In this document: positions 23,462 to 36,535 of the stretch, in pieces
How the letters are laid out: each line of letters opens with the position of its first letter
Position numbering within the stretch: position 1 is the first letter of the stretch
From: Leptodactylus fallax
Lineage: Eukaryota > Chordata > Amphibia > Anura > Leptodactylidae
Assembly: GCA_947044405.1 (NCBI GenBank)
Contig: CAMRHE010000205.1
Location: 2,976,001 to 3,040,000, forward strand
Direction: 5' to 3'
Length of the DNA: 64,000 bases
Translations under genes and position numbers: made by a program
Notes under the pieces: generated by a model
What the model saw: only the letters and a program-made list of their open reading frames with translations
Database searches by the model: none
Told to the model about the DNA's origin: nothing

Positions 23462-23520
<59 letters not shown>
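23462..23520. repeat. Pure (GATA)n microsatellite
   Basis: Just under 15 uninterrupted GATA units. It is likely highly length-variable between individuals. Confidence 0.98.
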
Positions 23521-26085
23521 TCACTACAGACATTGTCTGTCTTTCTTTGGAGGACCTACCTGTTTTGTGCATTACACATAGAGCTCATTGTTTTCAATGG
23601 TAATGTGCAATTCTTAATTTCCCCACTAGTGGCACTGCAGGGGAATTACTCACTGTGTAAGCAGCAGGACTCTCTATAATCATCATATTATAAAGTATAT
23701 TAGAAAGTTGCTGAACTTTCCAATATACAATAAAGATGAATGTGCATGAAACTGGAAAATACTTTAATGTAAAATGTGAATGAACCAGAATAACAGGTTT
23801 AGATTAGACTTACTGGAGGTAACTAAAAAAAAAAGAAAATAAATAGTGGGGACCCATCCCACCTGACACCCAGGAACAGCCGCATATAAGTGATGTGGCC
23901 AAGCGTTCAGCTGATCCTATCCACTTACCCTTATAGAAGTGATGGAGAGATAGCCAAGTCAATGAATCCATAAAGATTTCTAAGATCGATGGCAGATGTT
24001 GGGGATGAAAAGAATCGGGCAGTCGGATTTGCATGCATGAGTATGGGGGGTCTGGAGAAGTTATCAGCCAAATGACCATTCAGCTAAATGAGAATGGCCA
24101 GAACGAAGTCCTCATGCACATGTGTGCAACCCCAGTTGCCTCCGTAAGAGGAAGGGGGGGGGGGTCCTACCCTTCTCCATGAGATTGGAACAGAACCTCC
24201 CCATTCAAATCAGTGGAGAAGAGAATGCAATCGGAGTGAATTCCATTAAAAAAAGAAATCGGAGCCTCTTGGCCTGTACACTTGGTCATGAGCATGGGGT
24301 CTTAGACTTCAGAACAGAGAATCGCTTGTATTTTTTTTTTCCAGAGTAATAAGGTCTATTGAAAGGAGGTATATCTCAGACATTTATGGCATAATCTTTG
24401 GATAAGGGACCTGCACCTATCTTGGGAATGATTGCTCAATCTCCTATGGAAGTGAATAGATGAATGGTGCATACACGGCCACCTCCATTTGGGGGATCTT
24501 CATTCTCAGCGTAGGTGCAGGTTCTAGAGGTGGATGTGAATATGCCGTGTCCAAGATGGAAGTGGATAGATAGATAAATACAGTAAATAGATAGAACCAG
24601 CCTGGCGAGGAGGGGTGTGTAGTGGAGGGTCCAGGCACACGCTCCTTGTGTACTCCCTATGTTCTGGTCCTGCAGCCTAAGACTGGTAAATTTGGTATTT
24701 TGTTACAAGTTACCTTATGTACCTCACTATCACTCCAGGACCCTACAACATACAGTATATCCCATACTGAGGGGGATACAATAGAAGCAGTGATTATCTG
24801 TGACTGTATTATCAGCATGGTGGCCATCTCTATAAACAAGGCTAGCCTCATACAGATAAGTAGATTCAATGAATTATTTGCCTTCCGCTGACTGTAATGT
24901 ATTTGTTTCTACACACCTTTCGCTTAATACTTTATCTGGCTGACCTCCTTATTAGCCGTACATATCTATCAGGCACTTTCAGCTCCTCCTGGAATATGAA
25001 ACACCCAGAGATTATTCTGCTGCATTCTTCTGTAACAGGCATGGACTAATATCTTTATCTTCCTTCCTATGAACCATTGTGGATTTCATTCCGTAAACTA
25101 GGATAATTGCTTTTCGCAGTGCTTTATCTACGTCGGGAGATGTTATCGCACAGGAAGATAAATATGTCAGCGCTTACTGTCACTTTAATGGGTCTGGAAA
25201 AAAAATGTTTGGATTATTGATGGGTAAAAATAAATAGCAAATCCCTATTATAGCGTTACACTAATATAAAAGCTTTATAATAATGAAGAATAATTCTGCA
25301 TATAGAGGCAAGGCTGGGGGGAACATATTCTATGCTACTAACCCACATACAGGGTTGGACTGGCCCACCAGTAAGGTCTCTGGTAAGTCCAACTTTATAA
25401 AGGATAACAGGACCCGATCACAACAGGGCCCATAAGGTCCATATTATATATATTAAGATATGCTTGAGAATTGTGATTTAATGGGAGTTGCAAGTACATT
25501 TCAAAACAAGGGAGTCAGAAGAGCTCATAGGTCCTCTTTAAGGGGAAGAAGATAGAGGAAAAGTAGTACTTAATGAAAGGTGAGGCCAAGTATAAGAGGA
25601 AAATACCCATGGGATAGGACAATCTTTAGTCTCCATCATTGATTATGGTGGTCATTGCACAATTAAGCCCTTGAGAGGTTTTTATGAGGACTCATGGTGT
25701 GCCACATGATAACCAGACCCATCTACAGCAGGGATCATGAGGTCCATAAAAAGACAACCCTATGTGAAGCTAAAAAATAGGAAAACATTTTTTCAGCTCA
25801 CCCTATTGATTTCGACCAAATGCAAACATCGAGGTACACGGAATGGACTCCCAGGACTCAACGGAGTACTATGTGAAGCTGACAATAGAGAGGTTCCCCT
25901 TGCCAGTGTTGCCTGTATAAGGTTGGATATACATATAGGGGAGTTTTCTTGCCGTGGTTCTCTCACAACTACACAAGGATTCAGCAGAAAACTTTAAGAA
26001 GGGAAATCCACAGTGAAAATTCACAACAAATATGCAACATTATGGATATGCTGCGGATATGATCCTGCACCGTAAATCAGCAGCA
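23521..26085. other. Non-coding stretch with a cluster of GATA-factor motifs
   Basis: No gene. About 24790-25205 is free of obvious repeats and holds seven WGATAR-type sites (for example near 24793, 24856, 24932, 25053, 25124 and 25158), which makes it a candidate regulatory segment. About 25352-25460 contains GGGTTGGACTGGCCCACCAG, an interspersed repeat also seen at about 44762. Short ORFs have no domains. Confidence 0.45.
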
Positions 26086-26309
26086 TTAAAAGAGGGTTTC
26101 CAGGCAAAATAAAAAACCTAGGGAGGACCATGGGTGGGCTAAAATAAAAAAAAATTAGATACTCGCCTACCAATGGTCCTCCACTCCAGCATCAGGTCCT
26201 CCTGAGCTAGCAGAAGTGAAGCGACCAGTCACTGGCCTCAGTGGGTACTGGTGACGCCATTGTTACCCCAGTCCCCTGTGCTTTCCTGTTTTCCTGGAAA
26301 ACCCCTTAA
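26086..26309. mobile_element. TTAA-flanked MITE (T2-like), 224 bp
   Basis: The left end is TTAAAAGAGGGTTTCCAGGC. The right end reads inward as TTAAGGGGTTTTCCAGG. TTAA is present at both borders and there is no coding capacity. Confidence 0.75.
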
Positions 26310-29035
26310 AGTTAATTTATTTTACCTGTCTTTGTATTATGTACGTAAACTCTCTTTTATATGTACAGCGCCTCCAATTTCATAGTGCTCTATGAAAATA
26401 TTATAATGATGATTATTGATGATACTGTTTATGTGGGAGAGCGGCTGTCAACCAGACACAACTGCTGTTTCCTTGGACATATATATATTATAGGATTACT
26501 CATGAGGCATGCGGTATTACATGTGTTACATGACGCATTACATTGCTCTTTGCAGAGGCTCCCCAATGTGGCTACGAATGGGGGGGGTCCCAAGTAGGGC
26601 ACCAGCACTGGTATTTTATAGATCTACAGCATGGCAGTGACTGGGAATTTGAAATGTAAGGGGTGTAATCCCAAAACCTGTAGGGGTACTTACATTCTAC
26701 CCTTAGACTTACACCTTATGAGGGTCCAGTGGTCACCCACCATTACTTACATAGCAGGTATCCATCATCTATCTATTATGCCTGTGATGAGTAGTTTATG
26801 GGCTGAAATGGTCCGAGCATTCTTCTTTTCCAGTCATACGTGATATGTATCAGTCTGCTTTGCAGAGGTCACAGAGTCAGAAATGAGGCAAGGCAGGGGA
26901 TGCCTGCTACGTGTCCCAGCCTGCAGAATGCCTCTTCATGCCAGTCATTTCACGAAGCAATACAAGGCCCTTTAGTATGACATGGCTGCGTTCATTCTGT
27001 TTGGTGCTGGCAGTAAAATTTTCCATTATATTTAAATAGCTTATTTCCTACTGGCTAAATTGGCAGTGGCCTAAGGGTATCTTATTTAAGGGGCTAATTC
27101 CTTCGCCTACAAAATTGGAAGTTTCGACACATTTTTTGCGAAAACACATGCTATTTTGACCTATGTCAATTAAACACTCTGCATTGTCATTCAATATAAT
27201 ACATAAGTGCAAATAGTTGTCTTATGGGATTTTTCATTGGAGTGGTGCCCAAAGCCATTTCAAGTCGTAGCCAGTAAAATTTCTGTCCAGAGGTTTCTTT
27301 CAATCATAGGTTTGGAGAACCTATATGACCATGCCTTTAAAGCAGCAGGGACACATGAGATATTCAGATGCAAGAAACCTGTGAAATCTGCACAGAACTG
27401 GTATTACACCAGGCCGCCTGCCAATGCATGTGTATACCCAGAGCTGAAAACAACTTGTGCTGTGCATGTTCTGAATCTCAATGCCATTGACATATTTTAT
27501 AGTTCTTTGCGGGGTCTACCACATCATCAGATCTTATGGATAGTTATACCTTGTACTTACAAGGCTGACATGTGCAAAAATAGTGGTGCCCATCTTCTTC
27601 TTTAGCTATACCATGGATTGAGGTCTTGGTTTTGCAAACCATCCCGGACAGATGGCAACCTAGAAAATAGTTTTAAGCAAATATTTACAATTTAACTAGA
27701 ATTTTTAATGCCCAGATTGATTTCATGTTGTTAGTCGAAGACATAAGATTGATATTGCCTGATGTCTGATGTGCATCACAGTGATTTGAATATTCCTTTC
27801 CCAGAATTCCTAGTAGAGCATGTATGGTCTGGAAGACTCTACACAGCACAAGGTTGCCTGCAAAGGCAGTGTCCCTACCCTTTCTGTCCCACATCTATGA
27901 CCACTTCACTAACCAAACCAGTACCCTGCCTCACACTGATGTGGGGCAATAACCCCGAAACAGCTGTCTGTAGATGGGTCTCTTCTTTTGAAAGAGATTT
28001 TCTGATTTGGCTTTAATTCCAGTGAATGTGACAAGTTTTCTTTAAAAACCAGGCATTGATCTATAGGGAACTATCTTCCCAAAGCTGGTGCTAGAGCGAG
28101 TATTACAGTTTTCAAGAGAACATATTTGCATATTCCTCTCCCAATTCTCCACTTGTCAGGAGTAAGAAGGGGTTGAACCTGTTGAACTTTACATGTCTGA
28201 TCCTTTTGTTCTCAGGGAAGATGACTACTTAGAAGTATCTTACTCACTTCTCCTCATGCTCAGCCAAGCATGCATGTGTATGAGGGAGGACAGGTGTAAT
28301 AGATGTCAGCCGAACAAACGTTTGGCCAACTGCTATTGAGATTGTGTGGCCATCCTTAAGTAAGTTGACATGTGTTCTTAGTAGGACTCAATGTACCACT
28401 CCTATAAATACTAAATGGCCCTTCCTACTCTCACCGCATCTTTCAGAATCCTCAGTGAAATATTATAAATGTGGAAGTCATAGCTAGATTCTACATCACA
28501 TAGGGCAAAGATTTCATTTGCTGACTTATATCTAAATACACACACCGAGGAAGAATAACTTGTTGGTAGCCTCTTCCTTTCATGGCGCCCAACACCTGGG
28601 GCATGCACACGTCAATCCACCCAACCCTAGCTACGTCATAAATACCATTTTAGTAGTTCCTGAATACAATTGGTAGTAACCTTAATCTTCCTAGTACAAG
28701 GCGTTACTGTCCCTTTAAGCTACTACAGGGGTTAATGGAGGTATTTCTAATCAGATCACTCACATAACTGCAGGAAAGTTTACTCAACTGTACTGAACTT
28801 CCAGGTTGTTTGCGCTGAAGACATTATGTGCCCTGATGTATGTGTAATCCTTCCAATAAAATAAGAGGTTACATTCCTTTCTGTTACAAAAGCAAGAACA
28901 AGTTACCATATGTTAAATTAGTTTAATGTCTGCATACTCCATGGATTATTAGGACTATGGAACAAACCCAGAAAAGAATTCGATTTTGGGTAATTTGGCC
29001 TGAGGTTGTAGCTGAGTAACGCTATGCACATGGTG
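26310..29035. other. Non-coding stretch, nothing firmly recognised
   Basis: The longest ORF is 132 codons at 27207-27605 (+). It shows no domain, signal peptide or homology I recognise and is treated as chance. The sequence near 27950 (GGGGCAATAACCCCGAAACA) resembles a dispersed motif also found near 53625 (CAGTCCCGAAACACGTAGGC), hinting at an old repeat. Confidence 0.45.
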
Positions 29036-29511
29036 TTAAGGAGAGTCTGTCAGCAGGAAATTTGGTATCAAACTAATGACAGTACCTTGTAGGGTTCTGT
29101 ACTTTCCAAAGATGCCTTTCTTCTACATTGCAGCTTCATGAAAATCAGGGTTTTACTCATATATATCTGCACATGAGCTGAAAAGTGCTTTAGGAGTGTT
29201 TCTTTTCCTGTGAAGGATTCACTCTCTGCTCTGGATAACTGCCCCTAACTGCCACCTAGCTGTGCCCCCATTGCTTGAGTGACATGTGACACTTTGTGAC
29301 ACTTTGTTTGCAGTTAGGGGCCATTATCTATAGTGGAGAGCAAAGACCCACCAGAAGAAGAAACGTCGCTTAAAGTCCTTTTCAGCCAATTTGTATAAGA
29401 ATAAAATTGTTATTTTCATGACAATGGAGCTGCAATGCAGAAAAAGAAAGGCATCTTTGGAAAGTGTATCGTTAGTTTGATACCAATTTTCTGGTGACTG
29501 ACTCCCTTTAA
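29036..29511. mobile_element. TTAA-flanked MITE, 476 bp
   Basis: The left end is TTAAGGAGAGTCTGTCAGCA. The right end reads inward as TTAAAGGGAGTCAGTCACCAG. The arms continue with GGTATCAAACTAA and its complement, then CAAAGATGCCTTTCTT and GAAAGGCATCTTTGG, so nearly half the element folds back on itself. An inner hairpin (CAGTTAGGGGC and its complement) lies at 29248-29325. It is non-coding. A related left end occurs at about 60036 in fat2 intron 8. Confidence 0.85.
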
Positions 29512-30102
29512 AAAGGTAAACCTATGTAAATCCAATAATAATGGTGACTAGAGGAGAGAATCAGATTTGTGGGTTGTGTAAGTGGCCATCCAGTATAAAG
29601 ATACAGGTCCCAACATGCTCTCCCAGATATGCTGGATCACTCAGTCTTATGTGCCAGATTGAATAAATTATATCCTTAACATGAAAATTGAGAAGGTAAA
29701 AGATGCAGACTCATCATACAGTATGCTAACCCTGCTGGCTAAGGTGTCATGCTTGTGGAAAAGAAGAAGATACAAATTGTTGAACTAAGTTCTTCTGCTT
29801 GTAAAATGTAGTTTATATATGCAGTGAATAGTCGTGTTAAATAATAAAATTCTGGCTGCCACTAGAGGGAGCTAAGGAGCTCATGGCTTACTGTTTTTTA
29901 TTTTGTTTTTTGTTTTTTTTAATTGATCAACCAACTATTGTTTGATCATTTTATACAGTTCACAGACAGCACAGTTTAAGGAACGATATGTATAGTGTCT
30001 GCAGGCAGAATGTCATCTTTCTAAATAATTCTATATCAGAAGAACAAAGCTCAGTCCCAGTATGATCTCATTGCTGAGACTCCCTTCATCATTCGCTAGA
30101 AT
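29512..30102. other. Non-coding stretch, nothing recognised
   Basis: Contains a T-rich run near 29890-29920. No gene or paired ends were seen. Confidence 0.5.
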
Positions 30103-30468
30103 ATCAGTCCATGGCCTTGTGATAGACAGTCCTTGGTCATGTGATGGACACACAGGTGCACAGTTATAGTCACAGCACAGTAATCAGACATCTGCTGGTA
30201 ACGAGCTGTGCACCTGGGTGTGTATATCACATGACCATGGACCGAATATCACATGACCATGGACCGTGTATCACATGACCATGGACCGTGTATCACATGA
30301 CCATGGACCGTATATCACATGACCATGGACCGTGTATCACATGACCATGGACCGTGTATCACATGACCATGGACCGTGTATCACATGACCATGGACCGTA
30401 TATCACATGACCATGGACCGTGTATCACATGACCATGGACCGTGTATCACATGACCATGGACTGATTT
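30103..30468. repeat. Inverted repeat whose right arm became a minisatellite
   Basis: The left arm at about 30103-30165 reads ATCAGTCCATGG then CAGTCCTTGGTCATGTGAT then ACACACAGGTGCACAG. The right arm begins at about 30207 with CTGTGCACCTGGGTGTGTAT, continues ATCACATGACCATGGAC and ends CCATGGACTGAT at about 30468. The left arm has two unit-like copies; the right arm has eleven (30221-30462). The loop is about 40 bp. Confidence 0.8.
30221..30462. repeat. 22-bp minisatellite, 11 units, each with a TCACATGACC E-box
   Basis: Eleven nearly identical 22-bp units contain ATCACATGACCATGGACCG with GTGT, GTAT or GAAT filling the rest. Each unit carries CACATG, an E-box, inside TCACATGA, the kind of site bound by MITF/TFE/USF-type factors. 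Spacing is about two helical turns. The functional reading is only an inference. Confidence 0.95.
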
Positions 30469-31761
30469 TTATCCACTGGGATTAAGCAGAATGAGTGACA
30501 GCAACCAGAGATCTAGAAAACCATGAGGAATTGATGCAGAAAGTGTATTGGAAAATTTTACAACTTTATATTATACAAACAATAACATTGGTCTCTCAAT
30601 ATTGGTCTGAAAGTGTCCAACCCCTTTAAGTCCACCAGTTCTAAGCTCAAGCACATGACTACTCTATAGGACTGAGGATTATGGCACTTAGGCCCCTGTA
30701 CTAGTGATTAGTGGGGTCCATAGGTACAACTACCAGAGAGGCAGACATAGCACCTGCTATGTGACCAAATCACTAAGGGGGCTCAGCTCCTCTCAGACAT
30801 AAGGTACCATAAGTGACAGCTATTTGTGATGGAGGGGATGTTACTTTTTGGATCATAGGTGTGATCTGACATTACTGCATTAATCCTGTACCACATGTGA
30901 CATCATGTGTTATAGCTGCATGGTGACATCATCATGTTTTCTTTCCTTGCGCTGTGATGTGCATCCTTATTTTCTGTGCATCATGCTTGTTTTATTCTAT
31001 TATGATGTGCTGAATGGTCAGTGAGTAGAATATGAATGTACTGTGACATCACTGTGTGTATTATGTCTTTACCGTGACATCACTGTGTGCATTATGTTTT
31101 TACTGTAACATCATTGTGTGCATTATCCCTGTACTGTGACATCACTGTCTGCATTATCCCTATACTGTGCACGTTACTCTTTTCCTGTGACATCACTATG
31201 TAATATATTCAACTATTGTGATTTCACTGTGCGCATTGTCCCTGAAAGACAGTTTTTCATGTTCAGAGCTTATTGCTGAAGGTGCTTGGGGTGGACTGGA
31301 ACCTCATTCCAACTTTTTTCTACAGGCCCTCATGGTTCTTTGTTACATCTTTGGTGGGATTCCAGCAGCGGGGCCCTCAGTGATCATACAAGTATCGCCT
31401 ATTCTGTAAGAAAACCCCTCTGAGGTGGAGCAACCAACAAATTAACCTTTTAGCTTTTTTTACAAGTCTTGTGTATTCTTTGTATTCTTTGTATCGTAGG
31501 TCGCTATATCTTTCTTAGAATCAAAGAAACATGTAACATAAAAATATCAATGCTTCCCAACAGACACCAAAGATTAGGTTTCCATTAAAAATCCAATTCA
31601 CACAATGGAGGTCCTGTTAGTTTTCCCGGTCCTTTATTTTTGTTTCCCACCACTTGTGTGCACAAGCCAGACTCTTCTCTGAATGGCAAACAGGATGTTT
31701 TGGGGAACTTCACTCCCCTGGCTGCTGGTAGCAGTCACATAATGAAGTGACTTGTGATGTA
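30469..31761. other. Non-coding stretch holding a CRE-like degenerate array
   Basis: Apart from the degenerate repeat at 30870-31245, listed separately, no gene is seen. A TTAA MITE-type right end (CCAACCCCTTTAAG) lies at about 30618-30631 without an evident left partner. Confidence 0.5.
30870..31245. repeat. Degenerate tandem repeat with TGACATCA (CRE-like) cores, array 1
   Basis: About nine diverged units of roughly 36-40 bp contain CTGTGACATCACTGTGTGCATTATcc-type sequence. On the opposite strand this equals the array at 50088-50370 in fat2 intron 2 (AATGCACACAGTGATGTCACAG), so the two arrays are inverted copies of one repeat family about 19 kb apart. Confidence 0.85.
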
Positions 31762-33393
<1,632 letters not shown>

Positions 33394-36300
33394 TATAAGT
33401 TGTTGGGCAGTGTGAAAGACAAACACACACCACACTCCAGTGAGCAGAGAGATGACAAGTGTCACCGTGAACGACAAGCGGTGACAGATTTAACAAGTCA
33501 ATTAATTTCATGACTGCTTTGTTGACTCTCGCACCACCCTGAGTGACATCCAAAGCCAGGAGACTCATTATCAGCCAAATCCTGGTTTCAAGATCATTTA
33601 TTACATATAGAAGTCATGTTTAAGTGGCAGGAGCATATATGGAAGGGGTCATTATAGGTTTTAGGTAAGACACTAAACACTGTTCAGTTATAAGTACGTT
33701 TCCTTTAAGGTTGCCTTTCTGGGGTACATCTAACTAGGTCTGGGCACATGTTTGCTCTGTTTACATGGAGTACTTGGAGGTATCAGAACTAACAATCAAG
33801 CATATCATGGCTCAATGCAGAAGGAGTTGAGTCTTTGCTTGTTGTGGGTGTCATTGGAGGAGATTCATCATGCCTTGGGTGCCATTTTTCTGGTGTACAA
33901 GGCATGACATAGTTGCAAATTTTTGCGCAAAACCCCAACATGTGCAAAAATTTCCAACTTTTTTCACTTCTGCTCCGTTCTTGCCACTTTCGTGGCATAA
34001 TTATCTCTGAAAGCTACATGTCCGTTAAGGTGCAAGTCCTGGCGGAGGGTCACCTGATTTATGAGGAAGAGTGTGCATAAATGAGGTGCACCCTTTGCCA
34101 GAGCATGGGTTATGAAGCGTGGCATTGAAAATACCAGTCTCCATAAACTTTCCCCAGTATGCCTTGTATGACAGTTTTCTGGCATTCAAAGTATGAAGAA
34201 GTCACAAATGTTTTGCGCAAGTCAGATCTCGTAACAAAAATTTGCAACTTTTTTACGCCACGCTCCCACTTTCCTGGCAGAGTGCAGTGCAGTCGCATGG
34301 CCCTGAAGAGGGTGCGCCTAATTTATGAGGAGTCGTGAGTCTTCATAAATCTACTCTATTGACTTATTCACTTATTGACTCACCAGTCCTACAAAGAATG
34401 AGTTATTACATGTAACAGTGAACCCTCTCTGGCACCCAGATAGTGGCCAAATATAGTAACATGGTAAAGCTGCCCACACATTTTAGATAAGTGTTAGCTG
34501 AATGCGACTCCACCATATACATGCACGATAAGTCAATGCTAGACTTCTCAGGAAGTTGCTTATTTCTCATTAAATCTCTGTGCACAATTCTTCTATCCTC
34601 CAACATCTGCCATCAGGCAAGACACACAACATCCCATACACATTAGATAAACTTCTGGTCCTGATGAAATTATCAGGTTCAGCCAACTCACATCTAATCT
34701 GTATTTGCCCCTATAGATTCCAATCGGACAAAAATTGATCAAGTTTAGTGTATGGTGTACATCCAGAGAGGCAAAACCACACCTATTACAGCTGACAGTT
34801 GTCCTCCTGATTGTCCGTCCTTAGATTTCGGTCTATCCTGGGCAATGTTCTACAGATATATTGTAATCCCTACACATCCAGATACCTGGCCATATACTTA
34901 CAATAGCTGTCAGCCAAACAACAGCTCACAATCTCCTGAACTCAATGGGGAGAGTGTTAAAGCTACTACCTCTGGTGGTGTCCTATGTCCCTTAAGTACA
35001 AACGGCATGTTTCCTTTTTTTCTCACATATATGTCCAGTGAACGTTGCCTGGACCTGCTGAAATCGACAGGTTTGGTCACCTGTAGTCTAATATTCAGGG
35101 CCATTGTTAGTTCAAAAAAAAATAAAAAATCAACCATTACTACATCTTATGGAGAGCTCTATAGTTTCTCCTCTTCGTACAGACATAGACCTAACCTGTG
35201 TAGAAAATCCAATGACCCTGCGTGCATTATTGGCAATGGTTCCTAAAGATCATTTAGCCACCCACTGATGTCCCTTTTAGGCTGAGACCCCACGTTGCGA
35301 AAACGCAGCTTTTTTTTTTTGTTGCAGATTTTGCTGCGCCCTTTTTTATTTTCCTTTTACCAAACCATTGAAGGGCAATTTCCTCAACATCCCAGCAGCC
35401 TCATTTTATGTGCCGTGTCACCACAGTAGATACTAAAAAGAATACTCTGACAAATATGATACACAGGTGTCTTATAGGAGAGAGAGGGAAAAGCAAATAG
35501 CGGGATGTTTGTTTAAGAAAGGGAAGTCATAGTTTTTGCTTTGATGAGTTTTAGTCCCATGCATTAGATGAAAGCATACATCCGCTATTTGCTGTAGATT
35601 TTGTTTAACTCTTTAGTCATACCTAAGTAAAGTGCAATCGGTCTCACATAATAGCATAACTATATTAAGCCTATCTTAATGTTTGTTCCCCACATCAAGA
35701 TCTCGTACAGGATTCGAAAAACATGGCTGCTTTTGCCAAGAAATGGCTGTTTTTGAATGAAAGCAGCCATGTATTTGGAATCCTGTGCAGGCTCCTATAA
35801 CATAGCTATACATGGCACTTTTGTCAATCCAATAACCCCCATCCACCCAGCAAAAATACATCTGCGCCCAAAAATAAAGAAAAATCAAAACTCAAAAGTA
35901 ATAAAATAAAAACTCAAAGGTTTGGTGCTCCGAACAACTGGACGATAAGGGGAACAGTTTATTAAAAAAAGATTTCATTCAGATTGTTGAAGAGAAACCA
36001 CAAATAGGGCGTTTCTTAGCAAAGTTCCCAATTAGGAACAAGCTAACCGGTTTTCAATACTTAGTCAGCATTACCATTGTTTTTTATTTTTTTTTTATTT
36101 TTTAGCCTTTGGCTTCAAAAGTTTGGTATGTGGCTTTTATATTAAATTCTTTGTGGATACTTACCCTGCAAGTTTGATCATTTTTTGGTGTAATGAACGC
36201 AATAAGAACAATCTAGAATGCAACTGGATCTGCAAGTACACTAAATCTCTATATGCTGAATAACTGAGAAATCCATTTGTACAGATGCATTTTAGGTGGT

Positions 36301-36521
36301 GAACTCACCCTTTATGTCCATGGAGAGAAAAAATAAATCCAGCTAGGCCATTTTAAATATACGGTCTTGGCTGCCAAATACAAGGAATCCCCTTATCAGC
36401 AACACAAAGTTAGAATTGCCTAACTAGGCCAGTTAGATCCAGCAGTATACAGTGATATATATTATTTGACACTTTATTATATGGTCAGACTATATTTTAA
36501 TTTATGTTTTTATATTTACAG
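33394..36521. other. fat2 upstream region and part of its 5' intron
   Basis: No gene is seen before the fat2 coding exon. About 33400-33570 is unique-looking and rich in homeodomain- and TALE-like words (TGACAG, CAATTAATTT). About 33855-34350 is a frog-type interspersed repeat (GGAGGAGATTCATCATG, GCACCCTTTGCC). About 35281-35350 is one arm of the hairpin MITE family found whole at 49197-49415. The 164-codon ORF at 34752-35246 has no domain. The acceptor at 36520-36521 implies a non-coding first exon somewhere upstream, which I could not locate. Confidence 0.5.
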
Positions 36522-36535
36522 GGAGAAGTCCCACA

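Noticed and set aside
27207..27605. 132-codon ORF as a gene
   Set aside because: No domain recognised, no flanking splice pattern, and the surrounding sequence looks like intergenic repeats.
34752..35246. 164-codon ORF upstream of fat2
   Set aside because: No recognisable domain or signal peptide, Ser/Cys-rich chance-like composition, and it lies among interspersed repeat sequence.
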